Assembly (NCBI RefSeq): GCF_011065405.1
Contig: NZ_CP047056.1
Coordinates: 1,324,747 to 1,388,746, forward strand
Source of the DNA: Succinivibrio dextrinosolvens
GTDB lineage: Bacteria > Pseudomonadota > Gammaproteobacteria > Enterobacterales > Succinivibrionaceae
DNA: 64,000 nucleotides
Direction of reading: 5' to 3'
Part shown: in pieces, positions 8,998 to 17,346 of the stretch
How the letters are laid out: each line of letters opens with the position of its first letter
Position numbering within the stretch: position 1 is the stretch's first letter
Notes under the pieces: generated by a model
Databases searched by the model: none
What the model was told of the DNA's origin: nothing
The model's input: only the letters and a program-made list of their open reading frames with translations
Made by a program: the position numbers and the translations under genes

Positions 8998-10860
8998 TTA
9001 CTGCAATCTCATTTCTGATTTAACTTTATCGAAAGTCTTGGCAAACGGGCCTGCATTTCTTATAGAAGCAGGCAGACTTCTGCTCGCATCAATAGCTGCA
9101 CGAGGTGAGGCATAATCACCTGTAATAAGAACATGCCAAGGCCTTCCGTTACGGACTGTAGAATAAATCCAGTACTTGCCGTCAACATATGAGGCAGCTC
9201 TCTGCAGAGCGGATTTATCAGTTCCGGCTAACACCTGAAGAGTATAATGATTTGAGTTCATAGAATCAATTTCAGAATTCTCTCCGGCATATGCCTTTGA
9301 ACTTTTTCTAACTGGTGTTTTTTTGGCTTTTGCAGGTTCGGCCTTTTTCTGAGTCTGTGCTGTTTCCTTAACTTCAGAAGAATTAGCCTCTGCTTTCTGT
9401 TTTGCCTTCTCTTTAGCCGCTAAGTCCCTTTTGGCCTGCGCCTGAGCCTCAGCCAGTTTTGCTGCAGCTTCCTCATCAGCCTTACGCTTTAGAGCAATTG
9501 CTTCATCCTCTTTCTGGATTTTATCCTTGTAGAGGATACTGTTTTCTCTGTGTAAAACAACTAAAGGAGCTTCTTCCTTATTGGCAGAGATCTCGTCAGA
9601 TTTGGAAACGGCTGTTTCCTTCTCTGACTTTTCTTTTTCCTTTTTATCTATAGATCCTGCCAATCCTCGCCTGGGATTGTCTGATTTTGCATCAGCCCCC
9701 TTGCCTTCGATAGCCTCAAGAGCTTCACCCTGAAGTGTTACAGAATTCTTTGTGGTAGACTTAACTTCCTCTGCCTCAACACCACCGTCTATCTTAGGAA
9801 GAAGACCGCCTTCATCCTTGACAGCTTCCTTTTCAGAACCTTTTGGACCATTAGCCTTAATGTCACCGATTGAACCTGCGGATACAGCTAAAGGATCATC
9901 GCTAACACTCTGATCTTTATTATCTTCATCACCGAAAGTAAGTTTATTTGCCTGTGCAGGATCAGCTATGGAAGTTGAAACCTCAACCTGCTGTTTAGAA
10001 GGTTCTTCAGGAGGAGTTCTTCCTAGGATTTTATCTACAACGTTGGTACCTAAAAATACAGGAATCAGGCAGGCCAGAACAATTACAACACAGACAATTG
10101 CAATAAAAATACCGGTACTGTTGTGTTTTTTCACTTCAGAAACATTTTTATCAGCATTCTGTTTTTGCTGATCTTTCTCTACTTCAATAGGATCTGCCAT
10201 AAAAGTCTCCGTTAGTTTGATGATTCTTCCCAGATTACCATCGCAGGATTCCAGCGCATTAGGTAATTTAGGTAAAATGACGTTATATACTTTCTCAAGC
10301 CCAGCATGTGAAAACAGCTGTCTGCTGATATCCAAAGCTTCCTGCATCGGGATTTTTGGAATCTCGTACTCTTTAACTTCTAGCTTATCATTTAATGAAG
10401 AAGAGATCTTAGCCTGAGCCCACAAAGGATGAGACGTGATCAAAAAAGAAAATCGATTTTGACCTAAAAACTGAGAAAAGAGTTCAAAAACCTCATCAGA
10501 AAAAGATGTGATTACATCGTCGATATTATCAATGACCACCAACAGTTTCTGTCTTACAGGAATAGATAAGGATTTAAAACTCTGATATAGAGGAATTGTC
10601 TCGTCCCATTTATCAGCAGGAGCCGCCTGCTGAAGGAAAAGCTGTCTGAGACGTTCTATAGACATCTCCCTCTGACAGGGAATGAATACTGTCGAAAAAC
10701 TCTCATCCAGTGCGTTAACAATATGTTCACAGACACTGGTTCTGCCACTTCCGGAATTACCTGTCAGAAAAATAATCTTTTCACCGTATTCCAAATCAGA
10801 CTGCAGATGCTTAACGCAGTCCAATAAAGACTTAGCGGTTGAAAAATTCTTATATTTCAT
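8998..10860 (-). CDS. damX: DamX-type cell-division protein: AAA ATPase plus SPOR domain
   Basis: Bitopic inner-membrane protein of 620 residues, much longer than E. coli DamX (428). The N-terminal part (about 1-215) is an AAA-type ATPase with Walker A GNSGSGRTS (about 34-42) and Walker B LLVVIDNIDD. One membrane segment follows near 245-270 (IFIAIVCVVIVLACLIPVFL). Next is a long low-complexity periplasmic linker rich in Lys, Glu and Ala (about 280-530), and a C-terminal SPOR domain (about 538-615, HYTLQVLAG to VLITGDYAS). SPOR domains bind denuded septal glycan, so a role at the division site is expected. It lies between aroB and rpe as in E. coli. Confidence 0.85.
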   Translation of the reverse strand: MKYKNFSTAKSLLDCVKHLQSDLEYGEKIIFLTGNSGSGRTSVCEHIVNALDESFSTVFIPCQREMSIERLRQLFLQQAAPADKWDETIPLYQSFKSLSIPVRQKLLVVIDNIDDVITSFSDEVFELFSQFLGQNRFSFLITSHPLWAQAKISSSLNDKLEVKEYEIPKIPMQEALDISRQLFSHAGLEKVYNVILPKLPNALESCDGNLGRIIKLTETFMADPIEVEKDQQKQNADKNVSEVKKHNSTGIFIAIVCVVIVLACLIPVFLGTNVVDKILGRTPPEEPSKQQVEVSTSIADPAQANKLTFGDEDNKDQSVSDDPLAVSAGSIGDIKANGPKGSEKEAVKDEGGLLPKIDGGVEAEEVKSTTKNSVTLQGEALEAIEGKGADAKSDNPRRGLAGSIDKKEKEKSEKETAVSKSDEISANKEEAPLVVLHRENSILYKDKIQKEDEAIALKRKADEEAAAKLAEAQAQAKRDLAAKEKAKQKAEANSSEVKETAQTQKKAEPAKAKKTPVRKSSKAYAGENSEIDSMNSNHYTLQVLAGTDKSALQRAASYVDGKYWIYSTVRNGRPWHVLITGDYASPRAAIDASRSLPASIRNAGPFAKTFDKVKSEMRLQ

Positions 10861-10999
10861 CGAATCCCCAATAGCAAGACCAAATAATTCCGTGTAAAAA
10901 CAATTTGCTTCCGCACAGGAATATACAGTTGAAAGCTTAGATTGCCGTTAGACAATGGCTTAGAACTTTATTTTCATTAACTACTGGAATTTTACTATA

Positions 11000-12082
11000 T
11001 TATTTCAGAGAGTTAATTAAATTTTTTATCTCTTCATCGGTTACATCAGAAAAAATGTCAACTTTTCCGATTGCGGTTGGAAGAACATATCTGATTGTCC
11101 CCTGTCTTACCTTTTTATCGTGACGCATATGCTTAATAAAATCATCTGCAGTCATGTTCTCTGGGATTTTTACAGGAAGCAGAGCCTTTCTGCACAGCTG
11201 CAGCATTCGCTCATCATCCTGTGCACTTATCAGACCGCGTTTTCTTCCAAGTGCAGACGCTATAACCATGCCAAGTCCAACAGCTTCTCCGTGAAGCCAG
11301 GTTCCAAACCCTAAAAAAGCCTCTATAGCATGACCAAAGGTATGACCGTAATTGAGAATTGCTCGAAGACCATGTTCTTTCTCATCTTCTGATACCACGC
11401 TTGCCTTTACCTGACAGCAGTTTTTTACAATTCTGCCAATCACCTCAAGATCATAGGAAAAGACTTTATCTATATTCTGTTCAAGATAGCAGAAGAATTC
11501 AGCATCATAGATAATTGCAGTCTTAACAACCTCACCTAAGCCAGCGGTAAGCTCTCTTTTGGGAAGAGTCTTTAAAGTATCAAGATCAGCAATTACAGCT
11601 TTTGGCTGATAGAATGCTCCAATCATGTTTTTTCCTAAAGGATGATTGATTGCTGTCTTTCCTCCTACAGAGGAATCAACCATGGCTAAAAGTGTAGTAG
11701 GAATCTGAATAAAAGGAATTCCTCTCTGATAGGTTGAAGCAGCAAAACCTGCCATATCACCAACAACACCACCACCAAGAGCAATAATGGCACTGTCGCG
11801 GGCAAAATTATTTTCTAAAAGAGCTGTCTGAATTTCCCAGAAACTGTCGATAGTTTTATAGGCCTCACCATCTTTTAATACACACTGGCAGACTTTAAAA
11901 CCTGATTCTTCAAGCTGTTTTTTCAGAGCTTCAAAATAAAGAGGCCCAACAGTATCATTGGTTACAACCATCAGATCACTGATTTTTGGAAGGGCCTTTC
12001 TTACCAACTCACCATAATGCTGAGATGTTCCAATGTATATAGGGTAAGAACGTTCATTAAGTCCGACTGTTATTTTTTCCAT
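11000..12082 (-). CDS. aroB: 3-dehydroquinate synthase
   Basis: NAD- and metal-dependent enzyme of 360 residues that forms 3-dehydroquinate from DAHP, the second shikimate step. Signatures are DGEAYKT, the NAD-binding ALGGGVVGDMAGF, FIQIPTTLLAMVDSSVGGKTAINHP (substrate and phosphate contacts; the Lys is catalytic), and the metal-binding GLGEVVKTA, NYGHTFGHAIE and LHGEAVGLGM. The length equals that of E. coli AroB. It starts 2 bases after the aroK stop. A 139-base gap separates it from damX, so damX may also have its own promoter. Confidence 0.96.
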   Translation of the reverse strand: MEKITVGLNERSYPIYIGTSQHYGELVRKALPKISDLMVVTNDTVGPLYFEALKKQLEESGFKVCQCVLKDGEAYKTIDSFWEIQTALLENNFARDSAIIALGGGVVGDMAGFAASTYQRGIPFIQIPTTLLAMVDSSVGGKTAINHPLGKNMIGAFYQPKAVIADLDTLKTLPKRELTAGLGEVVKTAIIYDAEFFCYLEQNIDKVFSYDLEVIGRIVKNCCQVKASVVSEDEKEHGLRAILNYGHTFGHAIEAFLGFGTWLHGEAVGLGMVIASALGRKRGLISAQDDERMLQLCRKALLPVKIPENMTADDFIKHMRHDKKVRQGTIRYVLPTAIGKVDIFSDVTDEEIKNLINSLK

Positions 12083-12084
12083 CT

Positions 12085-12603
12085 TTATTTCCTGATTTCT
12101 GATTTAATCTGTTCTACACATTGTTTAATTGTCTGAATATTAGTATCAACCAGACAGTCCTGAACCTCCTCATATAAAGGCTTACGTCTGGTAAAAATTT
12201 CATTTAATCTGGACTTGGGATCTTCAACGGCGATCATAGGTCGATTTGAATCATTCTTAGTTCTTAAATACTGAGTATCAACGCTTGCGTAAAGATAAAC
12301 AACAAAACCATTATTCTTAATCAGCTGTCGGTTCTCATCAGAAGTTACAATTCCTCCTCCTGTTGCGATCACTGCATCATATTTAAGACAATTTTTTAAA
12401 ACTTCGGTTTCTATTTTTCTAAAGCCACTTTCCCCCGATTCTGCAAAAATCTCAGGGATACTCTTTAAAGTGGTTCTGACAATTTCTTCATCAACATCGA
12501 TAAAAGGTTTCTGTGTAAGCAATGCCAGAGATTTACCAATTGAACTTTTACCTGCTCCCATTGGACCTACAAGAATAATTCTGCTTTTTTCTGATCTGGA
12601 CAT
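12085..12603 (-). CDS. aroK: Shikimate kinase
   Basis: P-loop kinase of 172 residues phosphorylating shikimate at O3. The Walker A motif is GPMGAGKSSIGKSLA, the DxD motif is FIDVDEEI, the substrate-binding segments are SGESGFRKIE and ATGGGIVTS, and the lid has SNRPMI. It is the first gene of the aroK-aroB operon, with a GGAG ribosome site 5 bases before the ATG. The promoter must lie in 12604-12741, between this gene and the terminator of the upstream transporter gene. Confidence 0.95.
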   Translation of the reverse strand: MSRSEKSRIILVGPMGAGKSSIGKSLALLTQKPFIDVDEEIVRTTLKSIPEIFAESGESGFRKIETEVLKNCLKYDAVIATGGGIVTSDENRQLIKNNGFVVYLYASVDTQYLRTKNDSNRPMIAVEDPKSRLNEIFTRRKPLYEEVQDCLVDTNIQTIKQCVEQIKSEIRK

Positions 12604-12741
12604 TACAGCTCCGCGTTTTGTTCATATACTGATTAAGATATTTAGTCAGATTCTACTTCATTTTCAGAATTTTCAACAAGAAACAAGGCTGTTGCACAGA
12701 AATAGGAAACAAATCAAAAGAAAAATTGAAATCCAGGACAG

Positions 12742-12806
12742 AAAAAAAAACAAAAACATAATTCAACATCAACCTCGTTTCAGAGCAGATGTTGAAATTA
12801 TGTTTT
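12742..12806 (-). terminator. Strong intrinsic terminator behind the nucleoside transporter gene
   Basis: On the minus strand, arms of 18 and 17 bases (12788-12805 and 12754-12770, one bulged base) form a long stem around a 17-base loop, followed by a run of about 15 bases that are nearly all U (TTTTTGTTTTTTTTT). It separates the transporter from the aroK operon. The stem is unusually long and A/T-rich for an intrinsic terminator. Confidence 0.85.
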
Positions 12807-12846
12807 GAAATTGTTTTGTTGTTTCTACGGAGAAGATAACTTTATG

Positions 12847-14121
12847 TTATACAGGTTTCTCTCCTGCAGGATTAGTCTCCTCCTCTTCCACCTTAGGATG
12901 GAACATGAAGAAGAACAGAATACAGATAACCAAAGCATAAATACTGAAACTCATCCAGCTTGGATACCAGTCTATTGTACCGTCGTTTTCAGTATTCATG
13001 TTGATCACAGACTGGGCAAACATTGAACCAACAGACGAGCCAACACCATTTGCCATCATCCAGAACAGGCCTTGTGCACTGCTACGTATGTTGTTTGGAG
13101 CCTTTTTATCAATATAGATTGAACTTGAAATTACAAAGAAATCAAAGGCAAAACCATAGACTACCATTGATAGGATCAGCAGATATAAACCTGAACCGGG
13201 GTTTCCTGCTCCCAAAAAGAAGAATCTTAATGCCCAGGCTGCCATTGCCAGAAGCATTACTGCCTTGATACCAAAACGCTTGAGAAAAAATGGAATTAAA
13301 AGCAGACATGCACACTCACTGATCTGAGACAGAGAATACAGAATATTTGAGTGCTTAACGGCAAAGGAATCTGCATACTCAGCCATTTTGGAGAAACTCG
13401 ACAGATAAGGTGTTCCATAGGCATTGGCAATCTGCAGATTAATACCCAAAAGAGCTGAGAAAATAAAGAATATACATAATTCTTTGTTCTTAAACAGACC
13501 AAAAGCATTAAGCCCGAACATTTCCCTTATAGTCTGATGCTCAAGCTGTTTCTGCTGCTCACATACAGGAAGAGTAAAGGTATAAAGGAAGAAAACAAGA
13601 CTTACAATTCCTGACAGCATGAACTGTTTTTCAGAAGCCTCAAAGTTAAACAGATCTGTCAGCCACATGAAGACAACAAAGCCGATGGAACCGAATACTC
13701 TGATTGATGGAAAGTGCTTAACGGTATCCAGATGTTCCTGTTCCAAAAGCGTATAAGATACCGATAGGACTAGTGAGTATGACCCCATATAGCAGGCTAT
13801 ACAGAAGAAATATACCAGATACATTTTTGAATAAAGCAATCCTGCATCCGGAGATCCTCCGATATAGAACAGCACCAGCATTCCAAGACCGCACAGAAGA
13901 TGACACAGTCCTAGAACTCTTACTGGCTGAATATATCTGTCAGCGATGATACCTGCGATGGTAGGAGTAAAAAATGAAACAATTCCTATTAAGGCGTAGA
14001 AGGAGCCGATTCTGTTTGCAAGGCCTATATGAACAAAGTAGTTACCCATACTTATAAGATAGGCACCCCAGGCTCCCATATGAAGAAAGTTCAATATAGC
14101 AAGACGGACCTTAATACTCAT
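12847..14121 (-). CDS. NupG/XapB-type nucleoside:proton symporter (MFS)
   Basis: Integral membrane protein of 424 residues with about 12 hydrophobic segments, of the nucleoside:H+ symporter group of the major facilitator superfamily. The start MSIKVRLAILNFLHMGAWGA parallels the NupG N-terminus. The loop GIIADRYIQPVRVLGLCHL matches the family's cytoplasmic loop 2-3 (GIVADKW in NupG), and a second half begins near NAFGLFKNKELCIFFIFSALLG. I chose the ATG at 14121 because upstream codons add a non-homologous tail. It occupies the position between mrcA and aroK where Enterobacterales have hof/pil genes, and has its own terminator. The exact substrate (nucleoside or xanthosine) is not decided by sequence. 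Confidence 0.82.
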   Translation of the reverse strand: MSIKVRLAILNFLHMGAWGAYLISMGNYFVHIGLANRIGSFYALIGIVSFFTPTIAGIIADRYIQPVRVLGLCHLLCGLGMLVLFYIGGSPDAGLLYSKMYLVYFFCIACYMGSYSLVLSVSYTLLEQEHLDTVKHFPSIRVFGSIGFVVFMWLTDLFNFEASEKQFMLSGIVSLVFFLYTFTLPVCEQQKQLEHQTIREMFGLNAFGLFKNKELCIFFIFSALLGINLQIANAYGTPYLSSFSKMAEYADSFAVKHSNILYSLSQISECACLLLIPFFLKRFGIKAVMLLAMAAWALRFFFLGAGNPGSGLYLLILSMVVYGFAFDFFVISSSIYIDKKAPNNIRSSAQGLFWMMANGVGSSVGSMFAQSVINMNTENDGTIDWYPSWMSFSIYALVICILFFFMFHPKVEEEETNPAGEKPV

Positions 14122-14476
14122 AGCCACACCACTATCTATCGTAAAAATAAAACACAGCAGCTTAATCCTAACGAAATGAAAAACAATCATAATCTCAACG
14201 AATTAGGAATATTTTGCTACTTCCTATTTGAGATTTTAGTTGAACAAAATGGTAATAATTGAGCTTTGTTTAAAAAATCAGATGAAATCACAAAGAATTA
14301 GTAAAAAAAATAATAAAAGCTTTAGATATCGTCACATTTTTTTATAGACAGAAAAATACGAACCATTTGGACCTGAGAAGTAAGGTGACATATACTTAAA
14401 CAGTGTGTTTTCAAGATTGCATAAGATATAATATACACACAAAATGAGAGATGCTAAGTTTTAACAGAGGCTTTTT
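14122..14476. other. Divergent control region between the nucleoside transporter and mrcA
   Basis: This is 355 bases of AT-rich sequence between two divergent starts. A perfect -10 hexamer TATAAT lies at 14427-14432, 45 bases before the mrcA start, with no good -35 partner at 16-18 bases. An ATCGTCACAT half-site for a CRP-like dyad lies near 14327-14336, but the other half is poor. I see no RNA gene. Confidence 0.4.
14427..14432 (+). promoter_or_regulatory. Candidate -10 element of mrcA
   Basis: The hexamer TATAAT is a consensus sigma-70 -10 box placed to give a leader of about 38 bases before the GTG start of mrcA. The expected -35 region (about 14403-14410) is a poor match, so this is a partial promoter call. 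Confidence 0.35.
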
Positions 14477-16942
14477 GTGTTTTTTAAATATTTAAAATTT
14501 GCTATTTGGTCTGGATTATTCGGAATCGGAGCTATTGGTGTAGCCAGCGCTGGTTTATATTATCAGGCTTTAGGCGACCTTCCTGACGTAGAAAAATTAA
14601 AGGAAGTCAGTTTTGAAACTCCAATGAAGATTTACACCGCAGATAATAAACTTATTGGGGAATTTGGAGAAGCAAAACGTATTCCAGTATCAATTGACAA
14701 AATTCCAGATAAACTAAAAAAGGCTTTTCTGGCAATTGAGGATACCCGTTTTTATGAACACAGCGGAATTGATCCTATCGGTATATTCCGTGCTGCCATT
14801 GTTTCTCTTACTGCAGCATCTGCTCGTCAGGGTGCAAGTACAATCACTCAGCAGGTAGCAAGAAATTTCTATCTGACCAGAGAAAAAACCATTCAGAGAA
14901 AACTAAAGGAAATATTCATTTCTCTTAGAATCGAACAGGTTCTGACAAAAGAAGAAATCTTTGAGCTTTACCTAAACAAGATTGCCTTAGGCCACAGATC
15001 ATACGGTGTTGCAGCCGCAGCTCAGACCTACTATGGAAAGAATCTTGATGAACTGACTCTAGGACAGATGGCAACTATTGCAGGTCTTCCTAAGGCACCT
15101 TCAATACTAAACCCAATCTCAAATCCAGAACGATCAAGAGAAAGAAGACATCTGGTTTTAGAGAGAATGCTCTCTTTAGGATTTATTACCGAAGACGAAT
15201 ACAAAAAAGCGGAAGCAGAGCCTTACAGAGCAGAGTTCCACTCCTCAAAGCTTGAATCCTATGCACCGTACGTAGCAGAAGCTGTACGTCAGGCCATACT
15301 AGACAAGTATGGAGATCAGGCTTACCTTGACGGTTATGAAATCTACACTACCGTTCTTTCAAAAGATCAGGAAGCTGCAAATTATGCTGTGTTCAAGGGA
15401 GTTACCGACTATGACCGTCGTCACGGCTACAGAGGTGCTGCTGATAATATCAATAAAATCAAGGATTACTCACCAGATACCTTTGACAGAGCAAAATATC
15501 TGTATAACGCAGACAAGTTCCATTACATCAAGCCAGCCATTGTTACAGAAATCAGCGATGAAAACGGTGTATGTACAGCTATAGCCAGAAAGGATACAGA
15601 GATAAAAATTACTTTTGACAACATGAAATGGGCTGCACCTTTTGTATCTGACAAAAGACAGGGGCCATCACCAAAGAAAGTATCAGATGTTGTTGCATTA
15701 GGTGATCTGATTTACTACTACGTAAATGACAAGCAGGAAAATGTCCTAACTCAGATTCCACAGGTTGAGGCTGCTATTGTTGCTCTAAACCAGTACACTG
15801 GTGGTATTGTGGCAACTGTTGGCGGATATGACTTTGCCAAGAGTAAATTTGACAGAGCCACTCAGTCCGTACGTCAGACAGGCTCCAACTTCAAACCATT
15901 TCTATACTCCGCAGCTGTTGCAAGAGGAATTAACATTAACTCCATCTTCCAGGATCTTCCAATCAAAACCTGGGATCCTGGCTCAATGACCTGGTGGGTT
16001 CCAAAGAATTCTCCTAACCGCTATGACGGTGCCATGACTTTAAGAGAAGGTCTTGCTCGTTCAAAGAATGTTGTTTCAATCCGTCTAATCCGCCAAATCG
16101 GAGTTCAGAATGCAGTTGAACATATTCAGAAGTTCGGCTTTAATCTTCCAAAATCCCAGCAGGTTGAATCAATGGCTTTAGGTTCTGTGGAAGTAACTCC
16201 TTTACAGCTGGTTACTGGCTATGCAACCTTTGCCAATGGAGGCTACAAGATTACTCCTTATCTGATTTCAAAGATTGTTAAGAATGGACAGGTTATCTTT
16301 GAGGAGCAGCCTAAAAAAGCAGATCCTAATGCTCCTGACAGAGTAGTAAACGGCATCAAGCTTGAATACGTTGAAGGTATTGATGAACCAGAAAACAGTG
16401 CCCCACAGGTGCTTTCCCATAAGAATGCATTTATTGTCGGAGACATGATGAGCTCAGTTATATACGGTGGCCACGGTATCTCAGGAAACTACTGGGGTAC
16501 TGGCGGCAGAGCAAAAGCCGTAACAGGACGAGAGGATCTTCATGGTAAGACAGGAACCACAAACAATGTTCATGATGCCTGGTTCTCAGGATTCAATGGT
16601 GACATTGTGGCTACATCCTGGATGGGATTTGATTCAGACAGAGATCTCGGATGGTCAAGAACTCAGGGTCCAGAAGGCGGTGCCTATTCTGCCCTGCCAA
16701 TCTGGGCTGAGTTTATAAAACTCTCTCAGGCAGGAACACCTCCTGCTCCAATTCCTGTTCCTGCAGGACTGGAGAAATGTTCAAACCATGGGATTTCTGA
16801 CTGGTGTATCCGTGGTGGTACCACAATTTCAGAGACAGATGTTGGAGATGATGGTGTAGAAAACACAGCAACTGACAGTCGAGGAGCTCCTGTTCAGACT
16901 GAAGTTGATACCTCAGGAGTAAGCTCTGACAACATCTTCTAA
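14477..16942 (+). CDS. mrcA: Penicillin-binding protein 1A (bifunctional peptidoglycan synthase)
   Basis: Class A penicillin-binding protein of 821 residues, close to E. coli PBP1A (850). A membrane anchor (about 8-28) is followed by the GT51 glycosyltransferase domain with the catalytic EDTRFYEHSGIDPIGI and GASTITQQVARN motifs, then an OB-like insert and the transpeptidase domain. Transpeptidase motifs are TGSNFKPF (active Ser near 470), RSKN and KTGTTN near 690. It starts with GTG at 14477; AGAGG lies 6 bases upstream. It is divergent from the transporter-aroKB run, equivalent to mrcA divergent from hof-aroKB in E. coli. A bidirectional terminator follows. Confidence 0.94.
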   Translation: MFFKYLKFAIWSGLFGIGAIGVASAGLYYQALGDLPDVEKLKEVSFETPMKIYTADNKLIGEFGEAKRIPVSIDKIPDKLKKAFLAIEDTRFYEHSGIDPIGIFRAAIVSLTAASARQGASTITQQVARNFYLTREKTIQRKLKEIFISLRIEQVLTKEEIFELYLNKIALGHRSYGVAAAAQTYYGKNLDELTLGQMATIAGLPKAPSILNPISNPERSRERRHLVLERMLSLGFITEDEYKKAEAEPYRAEFHSSKLESYAPYVAEAVRQAILDKYGDQAYLDGYEIYTTVLSKDQEAANYAVFKGVTDYDRRHGYRGAADNINKIKDYSPDTFDRAKYLYNADKFHYIKPAIVTEISDENGVCTAIARKDTEIKITFDNMKWAAPFVSDKRQGPSPKKVSDVVALGDLIYYYVNDKQENVLTQIPQVEAAIVALNQYTGGIVATVGGYDFAKSKFDRATQSVRQTGSNFKPFLYSAAVARGININSIFQDLPIKTWDPGSMTWWVPKNSPNRYDGAMTLREGLARSKNVVSIRLIRQIGVQNAVEHIQKFGFNLPKSQQVESMALGSVEVTPLQLVTGYATFANGGYKITPYLISKIVKNGQVIFEEQPKKADPNAPDRVVNGIKLEYVEGIDEPENSAPQVLSHKNAFIVGDMMSSVIYGGHGISGNYWGTGGRAKAVTGREDLHGKTGTTNNVHDAWFSGFNGDIVATSWMGFDSDRDLGWSRTQGPEGGAYSALPIWAEFIKLSQAGTPPAPIPVPAGLEKCSNHGISDWCIRGGTTISETDVGDDGVENTATDSRGAPVQTEVDTSGVSSDNIF

Positions 16943-16991
16943 AGAGAGTCATTGACGAGGTAACTGCATTTTACAGTTCCGCAAAAAAAGC

Positions 16992-17022
16992 AAAGCTAGG
17001 TCGTAATGACCTAGCTTTTTTT
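16992..17022. terminator. Bidirectional intrinsic terminator between mrcA and the T6SS PAAR gene
   Basis: Perfect 11-bp arms AAAGCTAGGTC (16992-17002) and GACCTAGCTTT (17008-17018) enclose a 5-base loop. T bases follow on the plus strand and a run of A (T on the minus strand) precedes, so it can end transcripts from both mrcA and the convergent T6SS block. Confidence 0.88.
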
Positions 17023-17056
17023 CATGGGTTAAAGTCTAATAATATTTAGAACATAA

Positions 17057-17344
17057 TCAGACTATTCTGTTGATATTAGGGACCACAACAACAGCTGTTG
17101 TCACTGGAACACCTGTCACTGGATTTACACCTGCAACTGCAGAACTCAGGCAGGCAGCAGGTCTTCCTTTGACAAGATGATTTACAGCTGTTGTCACCGA
17201 AATTGCACCGACACATACGGCGCCTGCAACAAGATCACCGAGACAGGCTTCAGGTAAAGCATTAACTAGGTTAAGCGGCATACCTGGGCCGGTTACAACA
17301 TCTCCTGTTGCAGTTACATTTACCAATGTTGCTGCAGGAGTCAT
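17057..17344 (-). CDS. T6SS PAAR-repeat spike tip protein
   Basis: Small protein of 95 residues made almost entirely of PAAR-type glycine, valine and threonine-rich beta repeats (NVTATGDVVTGPGMPLNLVNA, with a later VNHLVKGRPAACLSSAVAGVNPVTG). PAAR proteins form the metal-stabilised conical tip on the VgrG spike. It has no extension on either side, so it is a bare tip, not an effector fusion. GTG at 17350 overlaps the clpV stop, but AGAGG at 17352-17356 is spaced properly (7 bases) for the ATG at 17344, which I prefer. It is the last gene of the tssA-to-PAAR block. Confidence 0.85.
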   Translation of the reverse strand: MTPAATLVNVTATGDVVTGPGMPLNLVNALPEACLGDLVAGAVCVGAISVTTAVNHLVKGRPAACLSSAVAGVNPVTGVPVTTAVVVVPNINRIV

Positions 17345-17346
17345 AA

